In this document: piece by piece, positions 33,659-41,315 of the stretch
Position numbering within the stretch: the stretch's first letter is position 1
Layout: each line of letters starts with the position of its first letter
Source of the DNA: UBA10107 sp963835585
Lineage (GTDB): Archaea; Nanobdellota; Nanobdellia; Woesearchaeales; UBA10107
Assembly: GCA_963835585.1 (NCBI GenBank)
Contig: CAWIGF010000001.1
Span: forward strand, 1-64,000
Reading direction: 5' to 3'
Length of the DNA stretch: 64,000 bases
The notes under the pieces: model-generated
What the model saw: the letters and a program-made list of their open reading frames with translations, nothing else
What the model was told of the DNA's origin: nothing
Databases searched by the model: none
Position numbers and translations under genes: made by a program

Positions 33659-33931
33659 TTAATCCTTTTCCACTGTTGATTTTTCCGCGAGCACATATGT
33701 GAAACCTATGTGATCTATCAATATGGAATCAGTCTCCGCGGCCAATTTCTTTGCAATCTCCTTCTTGTCGCTTCCTTCGGAAAGCGATGGCAACATCTTG
33801 ATTTTTATTAGCTTTTTCTGGCGAAGCTTAGTTTTTATCTCAGTGATGACGGATGGTGTCAATCCTGCCTTTCCCAAATTCATGTCAGGATTCATTGTCT
33901 TCGCCTTTGAACGCAATTCCATCTTATCCAT
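33659..33931 (-). CDS. YhbY-like CRM-domain RNA-binding protein
   Basis: A 90-residue CRM domain: LRSKAKTMNPDMNLGKAGLT then VITEIKTKLRQKKLIKIKML and DSILIDHIGFTYVLAE. The bacterial relative YhbY binds pre-50S ribosomes, and archaeal copies are likely to do similar work. The GxxG-type loop is not the classical one. It overlaps the AbrB-like gene by eight bases. The alternative start is MELRSK at 33922. Confidence 0.85.
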   Translation of the reverse strand: MDKMELRSKAKTMNPDMNLGKAGLTPSVITEIKTKLRQKKLIKIKMLPSLSEGSDKKEIAKKLAAETDSILIDHIGFTYVLAEKSTVEKD

Positions 33932-34067
33932 TTTTGACTAAAACCAGTTCACCCCTTTCGTTGAGAATTACTTTTAGGTTGTTTCCTTTTGCCCAGCCCT
34001 TTGCCTCGATTATTGCCTTTGGCAAAGTTACCTTGTATTGTTTGCTGTCAAACTGGAGCTTGACCAT
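33924..34067 (-). CDS. AbrB/SpoVT-like small protein
   Basis: A 47-residue swapped-hairpin protein: MVKLQFDSKQYKVTLPKAII followed by AKGWAKGNNLKVILNERGEL, the usual AbrB strand-helix-strand pattern. It could dimerise and bind the promoter. It is the first gene of the operon to 29590, divergent from the FmrO-like methyltransferase. The 34068-34193 gap is AT-rich and carries promoters for both directions. Confidence 0.75.
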   Translation of the reverse strand: MVKLQFDSKQYKVTLPKAIIEAKGWAKGNNLKVILNERGELVLVKNG

Positions 34068-34193
34068 AAACCAAGGTTTTAGATATTTCTATTTATAAAC
34101 ATATCTAGTAATAGATATATAAATATACATATTTTTAGGCATATTGCATGTTTTGAAAGACTATATTAATCACAGGTCGAAGACAACAAATGA

Positions 34194-35033
34194 ATGGAAG
34201 ACATAATCAAAAAAGCGATTGAAAAAATCAAGACCAAGAAATGGAAGAACTTAGATGAAGATATAATAAAAGAAAAAGTAACAGAATATCTAACGAAAAA
34301 TCCAAAAATCAAAATAAATGAACTCAATGAGAAGAGCTCTGAGTTCAAAAAAATAATAAAATTCGTGAAACAGCAACTACACAGACCATATGGCGCATTC
34401 CAATCGGATATCTCTAAAAGAAACAGGTTGTTTGAGAGATTAAAAGAGAACATAAATGACGAGGAAATAAAGAGAGAAATTCTCTTGACTCATTCCTCGA
34501 CGAGGGAACGGCTCGATTTCTATGACGAATTAAAAAAAGAATTAAGCCAATATATAGAGGGAAAAACAATTCTTGATATCGGCTGTGGCCTGAATCCTCT
34601 AGAATTCGATGAAAATGAAATCATTGCAGTTGAATTCAACAAGGAAGATATTGATTTATTGAATGAATATTTCAAATTGAGAAACAAAAGAAGCAAAGCA
34701 ATACTTTTGGACCTGAATAAGAAAGAAAATATGGAGAAATTGAAAAACATAAAGACAGATACTGCCTTTGCCTGGAAATTATTCGATATCCTTGGCACAA
34801 AAATAACAGAGAATATCGTAAAAAGCATCAACGGATGCTATCTAATCGCAAGCTTTTCCACCAAAACATTGGGAAACAAGCGAATGAACGTCCCGCGAAG
34901 AGTCGGATTCCAGAAAATGCTCAGAAGGCTAGATCTTGGGTACAAAACGACACAAATAGGGAATGAGATATTCTACATCATTGAGCTCAATAACGTCTCA
35001 AATGACCATAAAATGGCTTTAAACCCAACCTAA
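34194..35033 (+). CDS. FmrO/Arm-like 16S rRNA methyltransferase homologue
   Basis: A 279-residue class I methyltransferase. The N-terminal 95 residues are helical and lysine-rich, as in the Arm/Kgm N-domain. HSSTRER (100-106) precedes ILDIGCGLNPL (126-136), both hallmarks of the FmrO/ArmA family that methylates N7 of G1405 in 16S rRNA; FSTKTLGNKRM near residue 222 matches the family's SLGGR loop. In bacteria these enzymes give high aminoglycoside resistance. In an archaeon a natural role in rRNA modification is more likely; that is inference. An ACTATATTAATC box about 27 bases before the ATG gives a leaderless start. Confidence 0.75.
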   Translation: MEDIIKKAIEKIKTKKWKNLDEDIIKEKVTEYLTKNPKIKINELNEKSSEFKKIIKFVKQQLHRPYGAFQSDISKRNRLFERLKENINDEEIKREILLTHSSTRERLDFYDELKKELSQYIEGKTILDIGCGLNPLEFDENEIIAVEFNKEDIDLLNEYFKLRNKRSKAILLDLNKKENMEKLKNIKTDTAFAWKLFDILGTKITENIVKSINGCYLIASFSTKTLGNKRMNVPRRVGFQKMLRRLDLGYKTTQIGNEIFYIIELNNVSNDHKMALNPT

Positions 35034-35069
35034 GCCAAATACATAAGCTTATAAACTAGCCCAATAGTA

Positions 35070-35120
35070 TATACTATAGTATACAATAACGTACTTCTAG
35101 TATAGTTATGCAGTATAACT
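35070..35120. promoter_or_regulatory. Two palindromes upstream of the CxxC gene
   Basis: TATACTATAGTATA at 35070-35083 is a perfect 14-bp palindrome. AGTTAT and ATAACT form a second inverted repeat at 35104-35120. They fill the gap between the methyltransferase and the small zinc protein and may be operators. Confidence 0.4.
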
Positions 35121-35145
35121 AATTGAGAACGGGTGAATAAATACC

Positions 35146-35310
35146 ATGGGTTTTAACGAAGGAAGACGAAACAGTTTCGGACCTCGAGAAATGCACAAGG
35201 CAACTTGCGCAGATTGCGGTAACGAATGTGAAGTCCCATTCAAACCAGCAGAAGGCAGACCAGTTTACTGTCGAGACTGCTATCCAAAACACAAGAAACC
35301 ACAATTCTAA
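35146..35310 (+). CDS. CxxC-x17-CxxC zinc protein
   Basis: A 54-residue protein with CADC at residues 21-24 and CRDC at 42-45, embedded in the family phrase NECEVPFKPAEGRPVYC. This small zinc-binding family is common in CPR bacteria and DPANN archaea, and its function is unknown. A T-rich terminator-like region follows. Confidence 0.8.
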   Translation: MGFNEGRRNSFGPREMHKATCADCGNECEVPFKPAEGRPVYCRDCYPKHKKPQF

Positions 35311-35330
35311 GATAATATCAAGGAATTACT

Positions 35331-35370
35331 GATTTTTTGTCTATTTTTTATTTTTACTTTATTTCTAAAT
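35331..35370 (+). terminator. T-rich terminator-like stretch
   Basis: Consecutive T runs (TTTTTT, TTTTTT, TTTTT) follow the CxxC gene by about 20 bases. 35371-35460 is AT-rich with no gene. A CTTTTTAATG box at 35468-35477 serves the DedA gene. Confidence 0.45.
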
Positions 35371-35500
35371 TGTTATTGCATAAAAAAGGGATAAGCACTT
35401 GTTTATCTTTGCAATGACCAATTTAAATTATTTATTTCTTAGCGCAGCCTGTGCATAGGAAAGCACAAACTTTTTAATGCCTGATTCACGCGTAATCACA

Positions 35501-36142
35501 ATGATACCTTCATTCATCACTTGGTTTGTGAATTACTTTCTTCACCTGGACCAGCATCTTAGTGTACTGATAAGCACTTATGGAGCATGGGTCTATGCCA
35601 TTCTTTTTGCTATCATATTCTGCGAGACGGGGCTTGTTGTGACGCCGTTCCTTCCAGGAGATTCATTGATTTTTGCCATCGGGACGTTCGCGGCTATCGG
35701 TTCCTTGAAAACTTCGTTTATATTTTTCCTGCTTTTCATAGCCGCAATTGCAGGAGACAACGTCAATTACTGGATTGGAAGATTTGTTGGCCCAAAGGTA
35801 TTCAGGAGCAAGAAATCAAGAGTATTCAACATAGAATACCTCCACAAAACGCATAAGTTCTATGAAAAATACGGCACAAAGGCAGTAATCATAGCAAGAT
35901 TCATGCCCATCATACGAACATTCTCGCCTTTTGTTGCAGGAATAGGAAAGATGGAATACGGCAAGTTCTTCGGGTTTGACTTTATTGGAGGTTTGGCGTG
36001 GGTCAGCCTATTCTTGTTCGGTGGTTATTTCTTCGGCAACATTCCTATCGTCAAAAACAATTTCGAGTGGGTCATTGTTGGAATAATTATCCTGTCATTG
36101 CTTCCTGCGATAATTACATACATAAGAAACAAGAGGAAATAA
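35501..36142 (+). CDS. DedA/SNARE-associated family membrane protein
   Basis: A 213-residue membrane protein with the DedA core: FCETGLVVTPFLPGDSLIFA (Glu and the FLPG motif), AGDNVNYWIGRFVG, and ARFMPIIRTFSPFVAGIG with the conserved Arg-Phe-x-P. DedA proteins translocate phospholipids or polyprenyl carriers across the membrane. A TATA-like box 28 bases before 35501 favours this start over 35477. It is convergent with the next gene. Confidence 0.92.
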   Translation: MIPSFITWFVNYFLHLDQHLSVLISTYGAWVYAILFAIIFCETGLVVTPFLPGDSLIFAIGTFAAIGSLKTSFIFFLLFIAAIAGDNVNYWIGRFVGPKVFRSKKSRVFNIEYLHKTHKFYEKYGTKAVIIARFMPIIRTFSPFVAGIGKMEYGKFFGFDFIGGLAWVSLFLFGGYFFGNIPIVKNNFEWVIVGIIILSLLPAIITYIRNKRK

Positions 36143-36145
36143 TCA

Positions 36146-36415
36146 TTATGCATCAGCGCCAGATCTTCTATTTATGACGGTAATTTTTGAGTAAGGCGTT
36201 TGGTGTTTCTTATATTCATTTTCATCGGGATTTTTATTATGTGTTTGTAAAAGTGAATTTTCTATCTTAGACATTTCATACGATTCAGATAAGGATACCA
36301 TCGAAAACATATCAATTAAGCCAGTAGCCTTGATTTCAGAAATGACTTTGTTCAGGATTTCTTCGATATGGACGTCAAGAAAACACTGCGTTGTTGAGTT
36401 ATTTGCATCAATCAT
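36146..36415 (-). CDS. Small unknown protein
   Basis: An 89-residue hydrophilic protein (MIDANNSTTQCFLDVHIEEI) with no membrane segment or known motif. Its ATG abuts the stop of the membrane protein gene upstream, so it may be co-translated with it. Confidence 0.5.
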   Translation of the reverse strand: MIDANNSTTQCFLDVHIEEILNKVISEIKATGLIDMFSMVSLSESYEMSKIENSLLQTHNKNPDENEYKKHQTPYSKITVINRRSGADA

Positions 36416-37482
36416 TATTTCTTTTTCTTATGTGCCGAATGTTTTTTCCCTGCCTTGTGCTCATCCTTTTCTTCCTTGTGCAAGAAAGTTATTTTCTGAT
36501 GCAGCTTGGCAATATTTTCCCTGTTGATGCTGTTCTTGATCAGGGTATATGCGGTAAATATAGAAATCAGGGCAGCCGCTATCGAAGCTACAAACAAAAG
36601 ATTGTTCTTTATCGCACTACCAAGAGATGTCTGGGGTTTTTGGGAACTCATCAAAGAATCACTTATATCACTAAGTCTTGTTTGTATGACTGCCATCGTC
36701 GCGACAGCTGATTGATAATCACCGTTGATCAACGATGTCTGTGCATTTGCCAAATAAGTCGACACTTCCTGAAGGTCGTTCGCCACAAAATCGCTGACAG
36801 TATATCCATTGTTCTTCTTATCATCATATTGCTGTGTAAGAGAATTATATTGTGTGTTTAACTGCGTAAGATTGAGATTCAGCTGGGTTGCGTTGTATGT
36901 CTGAACCTGTTGCTGTGCTTGTGCGGCTACTGATACCTGGCTCACAAATCTATTCAATAAAACACCATTGGATGAAACCTTGATAACAAGATCAATCTGA
37001 CCTGATTTGGTTATGTTTGTGTTCACGAACACATAATCTTTGTCTCCTGCGACAAGTTGCTGGATTGGTATCGCGCTTATTGTTTCGACACCATCCCCTG
37101 ATATGTCCGCGCTGATGTTGCTCAAATCGACAGTTCCTGTATTCCTGAACAACACATTGATTTCGCTAACGCCTTGCGTAGTATCGGCTGGCGCCATTTT
37201 GTCAAGAGTTAATCCTATTGTGCATACAAATCCCGGATCATGACAATTCATGTCTTGGCAAACAACACAGCCTTTATCGCATTCATTTGCATTGCATGTA
37301 ATTTGAGGAACCTGACTCTGTTGTGAAGATGATTCATTAGAAACAGAACTTTGATTGCTGACAACAGTCTCGTTTATATGTGTGACGTTCGTATTTGCCT
37401 GCGTTGCATTTGTATCATTATCCGCATGAACCAACGAGAACAATGCCAGCAGAACGACAAAAAACACAAGTGAGCGCTTCAT
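36415..37482 (-). CDS. Exported membrane-anchored protein
   Basis: A 355-residue protein. MKRSLVFFVVLLALFSLVHA is a signal peptide. An Asn/Ser/Thr/Gln-rich stretch follows, then a small Cys-rich knot (CNANECDKGCVVCQDMNC) at about residues 63-80. A CARDB-like beta-sandwich (SEINVLFRNTGTVDLSNIS), a helical hairpin (residues 195-285), one membrane helix (LLFVASIAAALISIFTAYTL) and a Lys/His-rich cytoplasmic tail complete it. It is an archaeal surface protein of unknown partner. Confidence 0.7.
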   Translation of the reverse strand: MKRSLVFFVVLLALFSLVHADNDTNATQANTNVTHINETVVSNQSSVSNESSSQQSQVPQITCNANECDKGCVVCQDMNCHDPGFVCTIGLTLDKMAPADTTQGVSEINVLFRNTGTVDLSNISADISGDGVETISAIPIQQLVAGDKDYVFVNTNITKSGQIDLVIKVSSNGVLLNRFVSQVSVAAQAQQQVQTYNATQLNLNLTQLNTQYNSLTQQYDDKKNNGYTVSDFVANDLQEVSTYLANAQTSLINGDYQSAVATMAVIQTRLSDISDSLMSSQKPQTSLGSAIKNNLLFVASIAAALISIFTAYTLIKNSINRENIAKLHQKITFLHKEEKDEHKAGKKHSAHKKKK

Positions 37483-37527
37483 ATAATTTTGTAAAAGTGT
37501 TCAATTTAAAAACCTTACTAATAAGAT

Positions 37528-38283
37528 TTAATAACCGAACCAGAAGAATTGCCTGTACCCGAAGAACTTGTTGGTGTACACCATCTCTGTCACGTTTTCG
37601 TTGTATGAAACGACTCTTGATTTATTCACGTAAATGTAATCAGTCACGTTCTTGAGTTCTTGTATCTGGTGAGGAACCTGCTGTATTGCATATGTAATTG
37701 GTTCCAAATAGAAGCATTTCTCCCTGTGTGGAGGAGTAGACGTTTGCAACGAGCAAGAGATCGTGTCTGAAGGAGCAAGTGAAAGTGACCAGTTGAATAT
37801 TGTACTTGAATACGCATCAATAGTCTTTTCTTCGTCAGATCCATCCTCAACATTTCCGTTTCGTGTGTACTGAAGGTGGAAAATGAAATCTCCTGCAATA
37901 TCCTCTTGATTTGTCACATTGAACGTGCATATTCCCATGCTCTGCCCGTTCTGGACATTTTGTGTATAGGCCGTTGTGAATGTGTAGTTGTAATTCATCT
38001 GCTCGCATCGAGTAGGTCCGTATGGCGTCTTTTCAGTCGTGTATGTTGTCTCAGTCACTTCTTTCTCGACGACGATTGGTTCCTGCGTCAAATATGTCTG
38101 CGTTTGTTGCTTTGTAACTTCGACAACCTGTGAACTCGCATACGCAGAAGTTAAAACATAAAGTATCACAATAACGACAATCCATAAAATGATTCGTTTG
38201 AGCGGAGAATTACGCGAAGGAATTTTCCTGTTGTCTGACTTGAATTCAGGTTTTTTTGCGTTTGATTTTTTTGATTGCGCCAT
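37528..38283 (-). CDS. Signal-anchored surface protein
   Basis: A 251-residue protein with a Lys-rich cytoplasmic head of about 28 residues, a membrane helix (IILWIVVIVILYVLTSAYAS) and an external beta-sandwich domain with paired Cys. TYTTEKTPYGPTRCEQMNYN begins a region resembling other DPANN surface proteins. It lies just downstream of DUF655, where many archaea have ksgA. Confidence 0.65.
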   Translation of the reverse strand: MAQSKKSNAKKPEFKSDNRKIPSRNSPLKRIILWIVVIVILYVLTSAYASSQVVEVTKQQTQTYLTQEPIVVEKEVTETTYTTEKTPYGPTRCEQMNYNYTFTTAYTQNVQNGQSMGICTFNVTNQEDIAGDFIFHLQYTRNGNVEDGSDEEKTIDAYSSTIFNWSLSLAPSDTISCSLQTSTPPHREKCFYLEPITYAIQQVPHQIQELKNVTDYIYVNKSRVVSYNENVTEMVYTNKFFGYRQFFWFGY

Positions 38284-38341
38284 GTGAAATACCTATATGA
38301 CTGAGTAAATGTCAATATTTAAGCTTTTTGTAACACCTTGT

Positions 38342-38890
38342 TTATATATCCACAAATACTCTGTGCTTCTCAGTGCCTTCCAGCTCAAGGAGAATTCGCT
38401 TGATTACAATTTTCTCCGGATCGGGCATCAACTTTATTCTAGCCTTCAAATCCGCAAATGACTCGAACGGCTTTCCTCTTCGTTCTTCGATTATCTCCCA
38501 CATGTGTTTTTTTCCGAGACCAGGAAGCAATTCAAGCTGGTGCATCCTTGTTGTCAAAGGTTGTGCCTGGTTGAAGAATGCAACAAATCTTGGCTCGTTC
38601 TTCTGAACGATATCTTTGATCACGAACTCAAGTTCGGAACGTGCCGTCCCTGTCAACTTGTCCAGATTTATCTTTCCTATTATGTGATGTATCTTGTCCC
38701 GTTTTCCTTCGCCGATGTAAATTTCCTCTAATGGCTGTAAGAAAATATCTTTTTTTGGAACTAATTCAAGAAGCGTAAAATTTTCCAAGCCCATGGCTTG
38801 CACTATTGGAGTCTTCTTGTGACTCGGGCGCATATCGTTCGGATATCCGTTTTTCAAAAAATCCAATACTATTGCTTTTTCTTCCTTCAT
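38342..38890 (-). CDS. DUF655 nucleic-acid-binding protein
   Basis: A 182-residue protein with an OB-like N-terminal half (IVLDFLKNGYPNDMRPSHKK is typical of DUF655) and a helix-hairpin-helix segment (LELLPGLGKKHMWEIIEERR). In archaea it is encoded after L21e and rpoF, as here, and is thought to act in RNA or ribosome processing. Confidence 0.9.
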   Translation of the reverse strand: MKEEKAIVLDFLKNGYPNDMRPSHKKTPIVQAMGLENFTLLELVPKKDIFLQPLEEIYIGEGKRDKIHHIIGKINLDKLTGTARSELEFVIKDIVQKNEPRFVAFFNQAQPLTTRMHQLELLPGLGKKHMWEIIEERRGKPFESFADLKARIKLMPDPEKIVIKRILLELEGTEKHRVFVDI

Positions 38891-38907
38891 GATCGGACAT
38901 TCTCTCC

Positions 38908-39258
38908 TTACTTTTTGAATTCTTTAATGACATCTGCAATCTTAGTTATGTTTTCGTTCGTTATCGTTACTGAATATGCGCTTAACACCAATTTTACATC
39001 TTCAGGATCAGCAGGAAGCACATCAAGCAACTTAGATATGTGCTCTGGCTTTAGTCTGGAAATGGCAAGCGCCTCTATTTTTTTCTTGAGCTCGTCTGCT
39101 TGCTTATGGCTGAGCTTCGCAAACTTTTGCAAGTACTCTTCTGTCTTGACTGCACGGAATCCCAATTCACCGTCACGTGCCTTGATATCCGCTAATGATT
39201 TCTGCAAATCATATATGCTGATTGGTTCCTCGTTTGTTATCTTGACGTTCATGATCAT
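38908..39258 (-). CDS. rpoF: DNA-directed RNA polymerase subunit Rpo4 (RpoF)
   Basis: A 116-residue subunit of the archaeal stalk (with Rpo7), homologous to eukaryotic Rpb4. The helical HRDC-like C-terminus (RLKPEHISKLLDVLPADPED, then VKLVLSAYSVTITNENITKI) is diagnostic. It overlaps the L21e stop by four bases and is followed by DUF655, the standard archaeal order. Confidence 0.92.
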   Translation of the reverse strand: MIMNVKITNEEPISIYDLQKSLADIKARDGELGFRAVKTEEYLQKFAKLSHKQADELKKKIEALAISRLKPEHISKLLDVLPADPEDVKLVLSAYSVTITNENITKIADVIKEFKK

Positions 39259-39551
39259 GCACCTTGGTATTTTCTCAAATGGACTGGATGTACAATGAGG
39301 CTCTTCTTTTTTCCCATGTCCTGGATCTCAACGACATAGCATCGACCCTGCATGCCAGTGACCTTTGCTGGTTTTGCATGGAATCGCCTGAAATACATGC
39401 CGCCGTGAATTGCCGGTTCTGCCTTAAGCAGGACCTTGTCCCCCTTGGCAAACTTCTGAAAGTATCTTGTGAGACTGAACTTGCCCCTATTTCGCGGAGC
39501 CTTGCCTAATATGTCCCGTGTTTTTTTCCTGCTTCCACCCATTCGTTTCAT
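39255..39551 (-). CDS. rpl21e: 50S ribosomal protein L21e
   Basis: A 98-residue ribosomal protein: RKKTRDILGKAPRNRGKFSL, then LTRYFQKFAKGDKVLLKAEP and GKVTG-like KVTGMQGRCYVVEIQ are classical for the family. AGGGAGAG seven bases before the ATG is a strong ribosome site. It leads the L21e-rpoF-DUF655 operon, and a CTTTTTAAAG box about 40 bases upstream is its likely promoter. Confidence 0.96.
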   Translation of the reverse strand: MKRMGGSRKKTRDILGKAPRNRGKFSLTRYFQKFAKGDKVLLKAEPAIHGGMYFRRFHAKPAKVTGMQGRCYVVEIQDMGKKKSLIVHPVHLRKYQGA

Positions 39552-39669
39552 GATTTCTCTCCCTGTAATATCTAGCGACTTAAACTACCCCTCTTTAAAA
39601 AGGATACGTACCTGTATTTATAAAAATAACGATTACATCGCTTTAAATAGTTTTCTATGGTGTTTTTAG

Positions 39670-39825
39670 ACATAATACTAAATAAAAAAACATCCGAAAA
39701 GACGCGAATTCCTGTTTGAATTCAGGAGCGATGATTCAAGAAACACACCTTGTTTGAATCAAAACAAATGGTGCGAAAAGTTTCGACTGAAAGAGTACGA
39801 AACGAAGACTCAAAATTCGTTTAGA
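39670..39825 (+). ncRNA. Candidate structured RNA between L21e and SepF
   Basis: This 330-base gap (39552-39881) has no gene. A CTTTAAATAG box at 39641-39650 would start an RNA near 39673. The following bases form several stems: GAATTC/GAATTC (39706-39711 with 39718-39723), CCTG/CAGG as an alternative, GATTCAA/TTGAATC (39733-39739 with 39754-39760) and TTTCG/CGAAA (39781-39785 with 39798-39802). A GATGA box at 39730-39735 and CTGA at 39787-39790 are 50-60 bases apart, as in C/D box RNAs, but the closing stem is weak. The sepF TATA box (39829-39838) ends the region. It could also be only a regulatory leader. Confidence 0.35.
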
Positions 39826-39881
39826 AACATTTATATATTAAGAGAGGCACATTTTTTTAAAGACAAGGAGGAAGTTTGGGC

Positions 39882-40295
39882 ATGAGCATATTCCATAAAA
39901 TTAAAAACAAATTGACTGGCGATTCTGATTTTGAAATTCCTGAGGAAGTTGACAAGGATTTCCTTCATGTCGATTCTGAACAACCAAATAGCAAGGCAAA
40001 AGTGGTTTTGCGACCTTATATTCTTGAAGATTTTGACGATGTAAAACCAATCCTTGACTCATTGAGAGAGGGTTACACTATTCCTTTGATAAATATAAGA
40101 CCTCTAAAGGACAAAGATCTTGTCGAATTGAAGCGAGCAATAAACAAATTGAAGAAAACATGCGATGCAATCGAGGGAGATATCGCAGGATTCGGAGAAG
40201 ACTGGATCGCAGTTGTTCCCGCATTCGCTCAAATCTACAGAGAGAAGAAGGAATTGCCTGTCGCCGAGAAAGCTGAGCGATACGACAGATACTAA
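39882..40295 (+). CDS. sepF: SepF, archaeal cell-division anchor
   Basis: A 137-residue protein. MSIFHKIKNKLTG is the N-terminal amphipathic helix that binds membrane; the core (KVVLRPYILEDFDDVKPILD, then RAINKLKKTCDAIEGDIAGF) is the SepF beta-alpha domain that dimerises and holds FtsZ. GGAGG lies ten bases before the ATG, and a TTATATATTA box gives the promoter. No ftsZ is in the window. Confidence 0.93.
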   Translation: MSIFHKIKNKLTGDSDFEIPEEVDKDFLHVDSEQPNSKAKVVLRPYILEDFDDVKPILDSLREGYTIPLINIRPLKDKDLVELKRAINKLKKTCDAIEGDIAGFGEDWIAVVPAFAQIYREKKELPVAEKAERYDRY

Positions 40296-40382
40296 TTTTT
40301 CTGAAAAATTTTATTTGACAGAAATTGTCATGATAATTTCCTAATCACAACTTTTATAAATTTAATTCTTGGTATTTCGCTT

Positions 40383-40934
40383 ATGGCAGACGAAGAACCT
40401 GAAGTATTGTCCGGACAACCGTGTCCTTTCTGTCACCAGAGCACGCTTACATTAACTGAACAAAAAAAAGAAATCCCTTACTTCGGAGAAGTCTATGTAT
40501 TTTCCATGAGCTGTGAGAACTGCAAATACCACAAAGCGGACTTGGAATCTGTTCAGAATCATGAACCGACGCGATTCACTCTTGAAGTCTCGAGCGAGGA
40601 AGACATGAACATACGGATCGTAAAAGCATCAAGCGCGACTGTAAAAATTCCTCACGTCGTCACAATAGAGCCGGGAGAAGCTGCCAACGGATACATAACA
40701 AATGTGGAAGGGCTGTTGAAGCGAGTGAAGTATCAGATTGAAACCGCTCGGGATGCTGCAGAAGAAGATGAGGAGATCACTAAAGCAAAGAATCTTCTTA
40801 AAAAATTAGGCAGAGTAATGTGGGGACAGGAGAAAATAAAGATAATACTTGAGGATCCTGCTGGAAACTCGGCAATCATTTCTGAGAAAGCTGTCAAGGA
40901 ACCTTTGAAAGGAAAGAAAAAAGAAGAATCATAA
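40383..40934 (+). CDS. ZPR1-type zinc finger protein
   Basis: A 183-residue protein with a four-Cys zinc site, CPFC at residues 18-21 and CENC at 45-48, followed by the ZPR1 beta domain (DMNIRIVKASSATVKIPHVV, IEPGEAANGYITNVEG). Eukaryotic ZPR1 is a chaperone for eEF1A; archaeal homologues have one copy of the module, as here. An ACTTTTATAAAT box 27 bases upstream gives a leaderless message. Confidence 0.9.
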   Translation: MADEEPEVLSGQPCPFCHQSTLTLTEQKKEIPYFGEVYVFSMSCENCKYHKADLESVQNHEPTRFTLEVSSEEDMNIRIVKASSATVKIPHVVTIEPGEAANGYITNVEGLLKRVKYQIETARDAAEEDEEITKAKNLLKKLGRVMWGQEKIKIILEDPAGNSAIISEKAVKEPLKGKKKEES

Positions 40935-40946
40935 TCTCTAATTAAA

Positions 40947-41030
40947 GCGGGATTGCCGGAGTGGTCTAACGGGCGCGATTCAGGGTCGCGTGGCTTAGTG
41001 CCTTCGCGGGTTCGAATCCTGTGTCCCGCA
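40947..41030 (+). tRNA. tRNA-Leu, anticodon CAG
   Basis: An 84-base class II tRNA. Acceptor GCGGGAT pairs with GTCCCGC (one G-U). D stem CCG/CGG, anticodon stem CGCGA/TCGCG with loop TTCAGGG (CAG at 40981-40983), a GGC/GCC variable arm and T arm GGTTCGAATCC are present. The gene ends in a discriminator A without an encoded CCA. Confidence 0.93.
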
Positions 41031-41070
41031 TCAATACCTTTAATAATTAGAACATAGAAAAATGATTTAC

Positions 41071-41154
41071 GCGGGATTGACAGAGTGGTCAAATGTGCTT
41101 GGCTAAGGACCAAGTGGCTTAGTGCCTGCGCAGGTTCGAACCCTGCATCCCGCA
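41071..41154 (+). tRNA. tRNA-Leu, apparent anticodon AAG
   Basis: An 84-base class II tRNA, nearly identical in arms to the first. Acceptor GCGGGAT/ATCCCGC, D stem ACA/TGT, anticodon stem CTTGG/CCAAG, loop CTAAGGA, variable arm GGC/GCC and T stem GCAGG/CCTGC all pair. Counting the seven-base loop gives AAG as anticodon, which is most unusual in archaea (GAG expected). Its 3' end TGCATCCCGCA recurs downstream at least three times. Confidence 0.85.
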
Positions 41155-41160
41155 TCGCAC

Positions 41161-41225
41161 TATAAGTTACATGCGGCAGAAAATAGCACTGGTTTGGAGT
41201 TATGGGTCAGTGCATGCATCCCGCA
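41161..41225 (+). repeat. tRNA-Leu-derived repeat, first copy
   Basis: ATAAGTTACATGCGG and onward resembles 44303-44367. Its last 35 bases (41191-41225) match the other copies in length and ending, and it finishes with TGCATCCCGCA, identical to the tRNA-Leu 3' end seven bases upstream. TGCGG and CCGCA could pair into a tRNA-like closing stem. It probably marks an old attachment site. Confidence 0.6.
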
Positions 41226-41282
41226 CGATTTATAAATCTTGGTTTTACTTTTTTCTAAATGCCAAAATCACAAAATATATAA

Positions 41283-41300
41283 ATACCAATATATTGGTAT
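41283..41300. promoter_or_regulatory. 18-bp perfect palindrome before the HTH-MNT gene
   Basis: ATACCAATATATTGGTAT lies 15 bases before the ATG at 41316, next to an AATATATAAAT TATA box, and a half-site ATACCA repeats at 41305-41310. The position fits autorepression by the helix-turn-helix of the MNT protein or by the toxin-antitoxin complex. Confidence 0.55.
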
Positions 41301-41315
41301 AAACATACCAAATAA

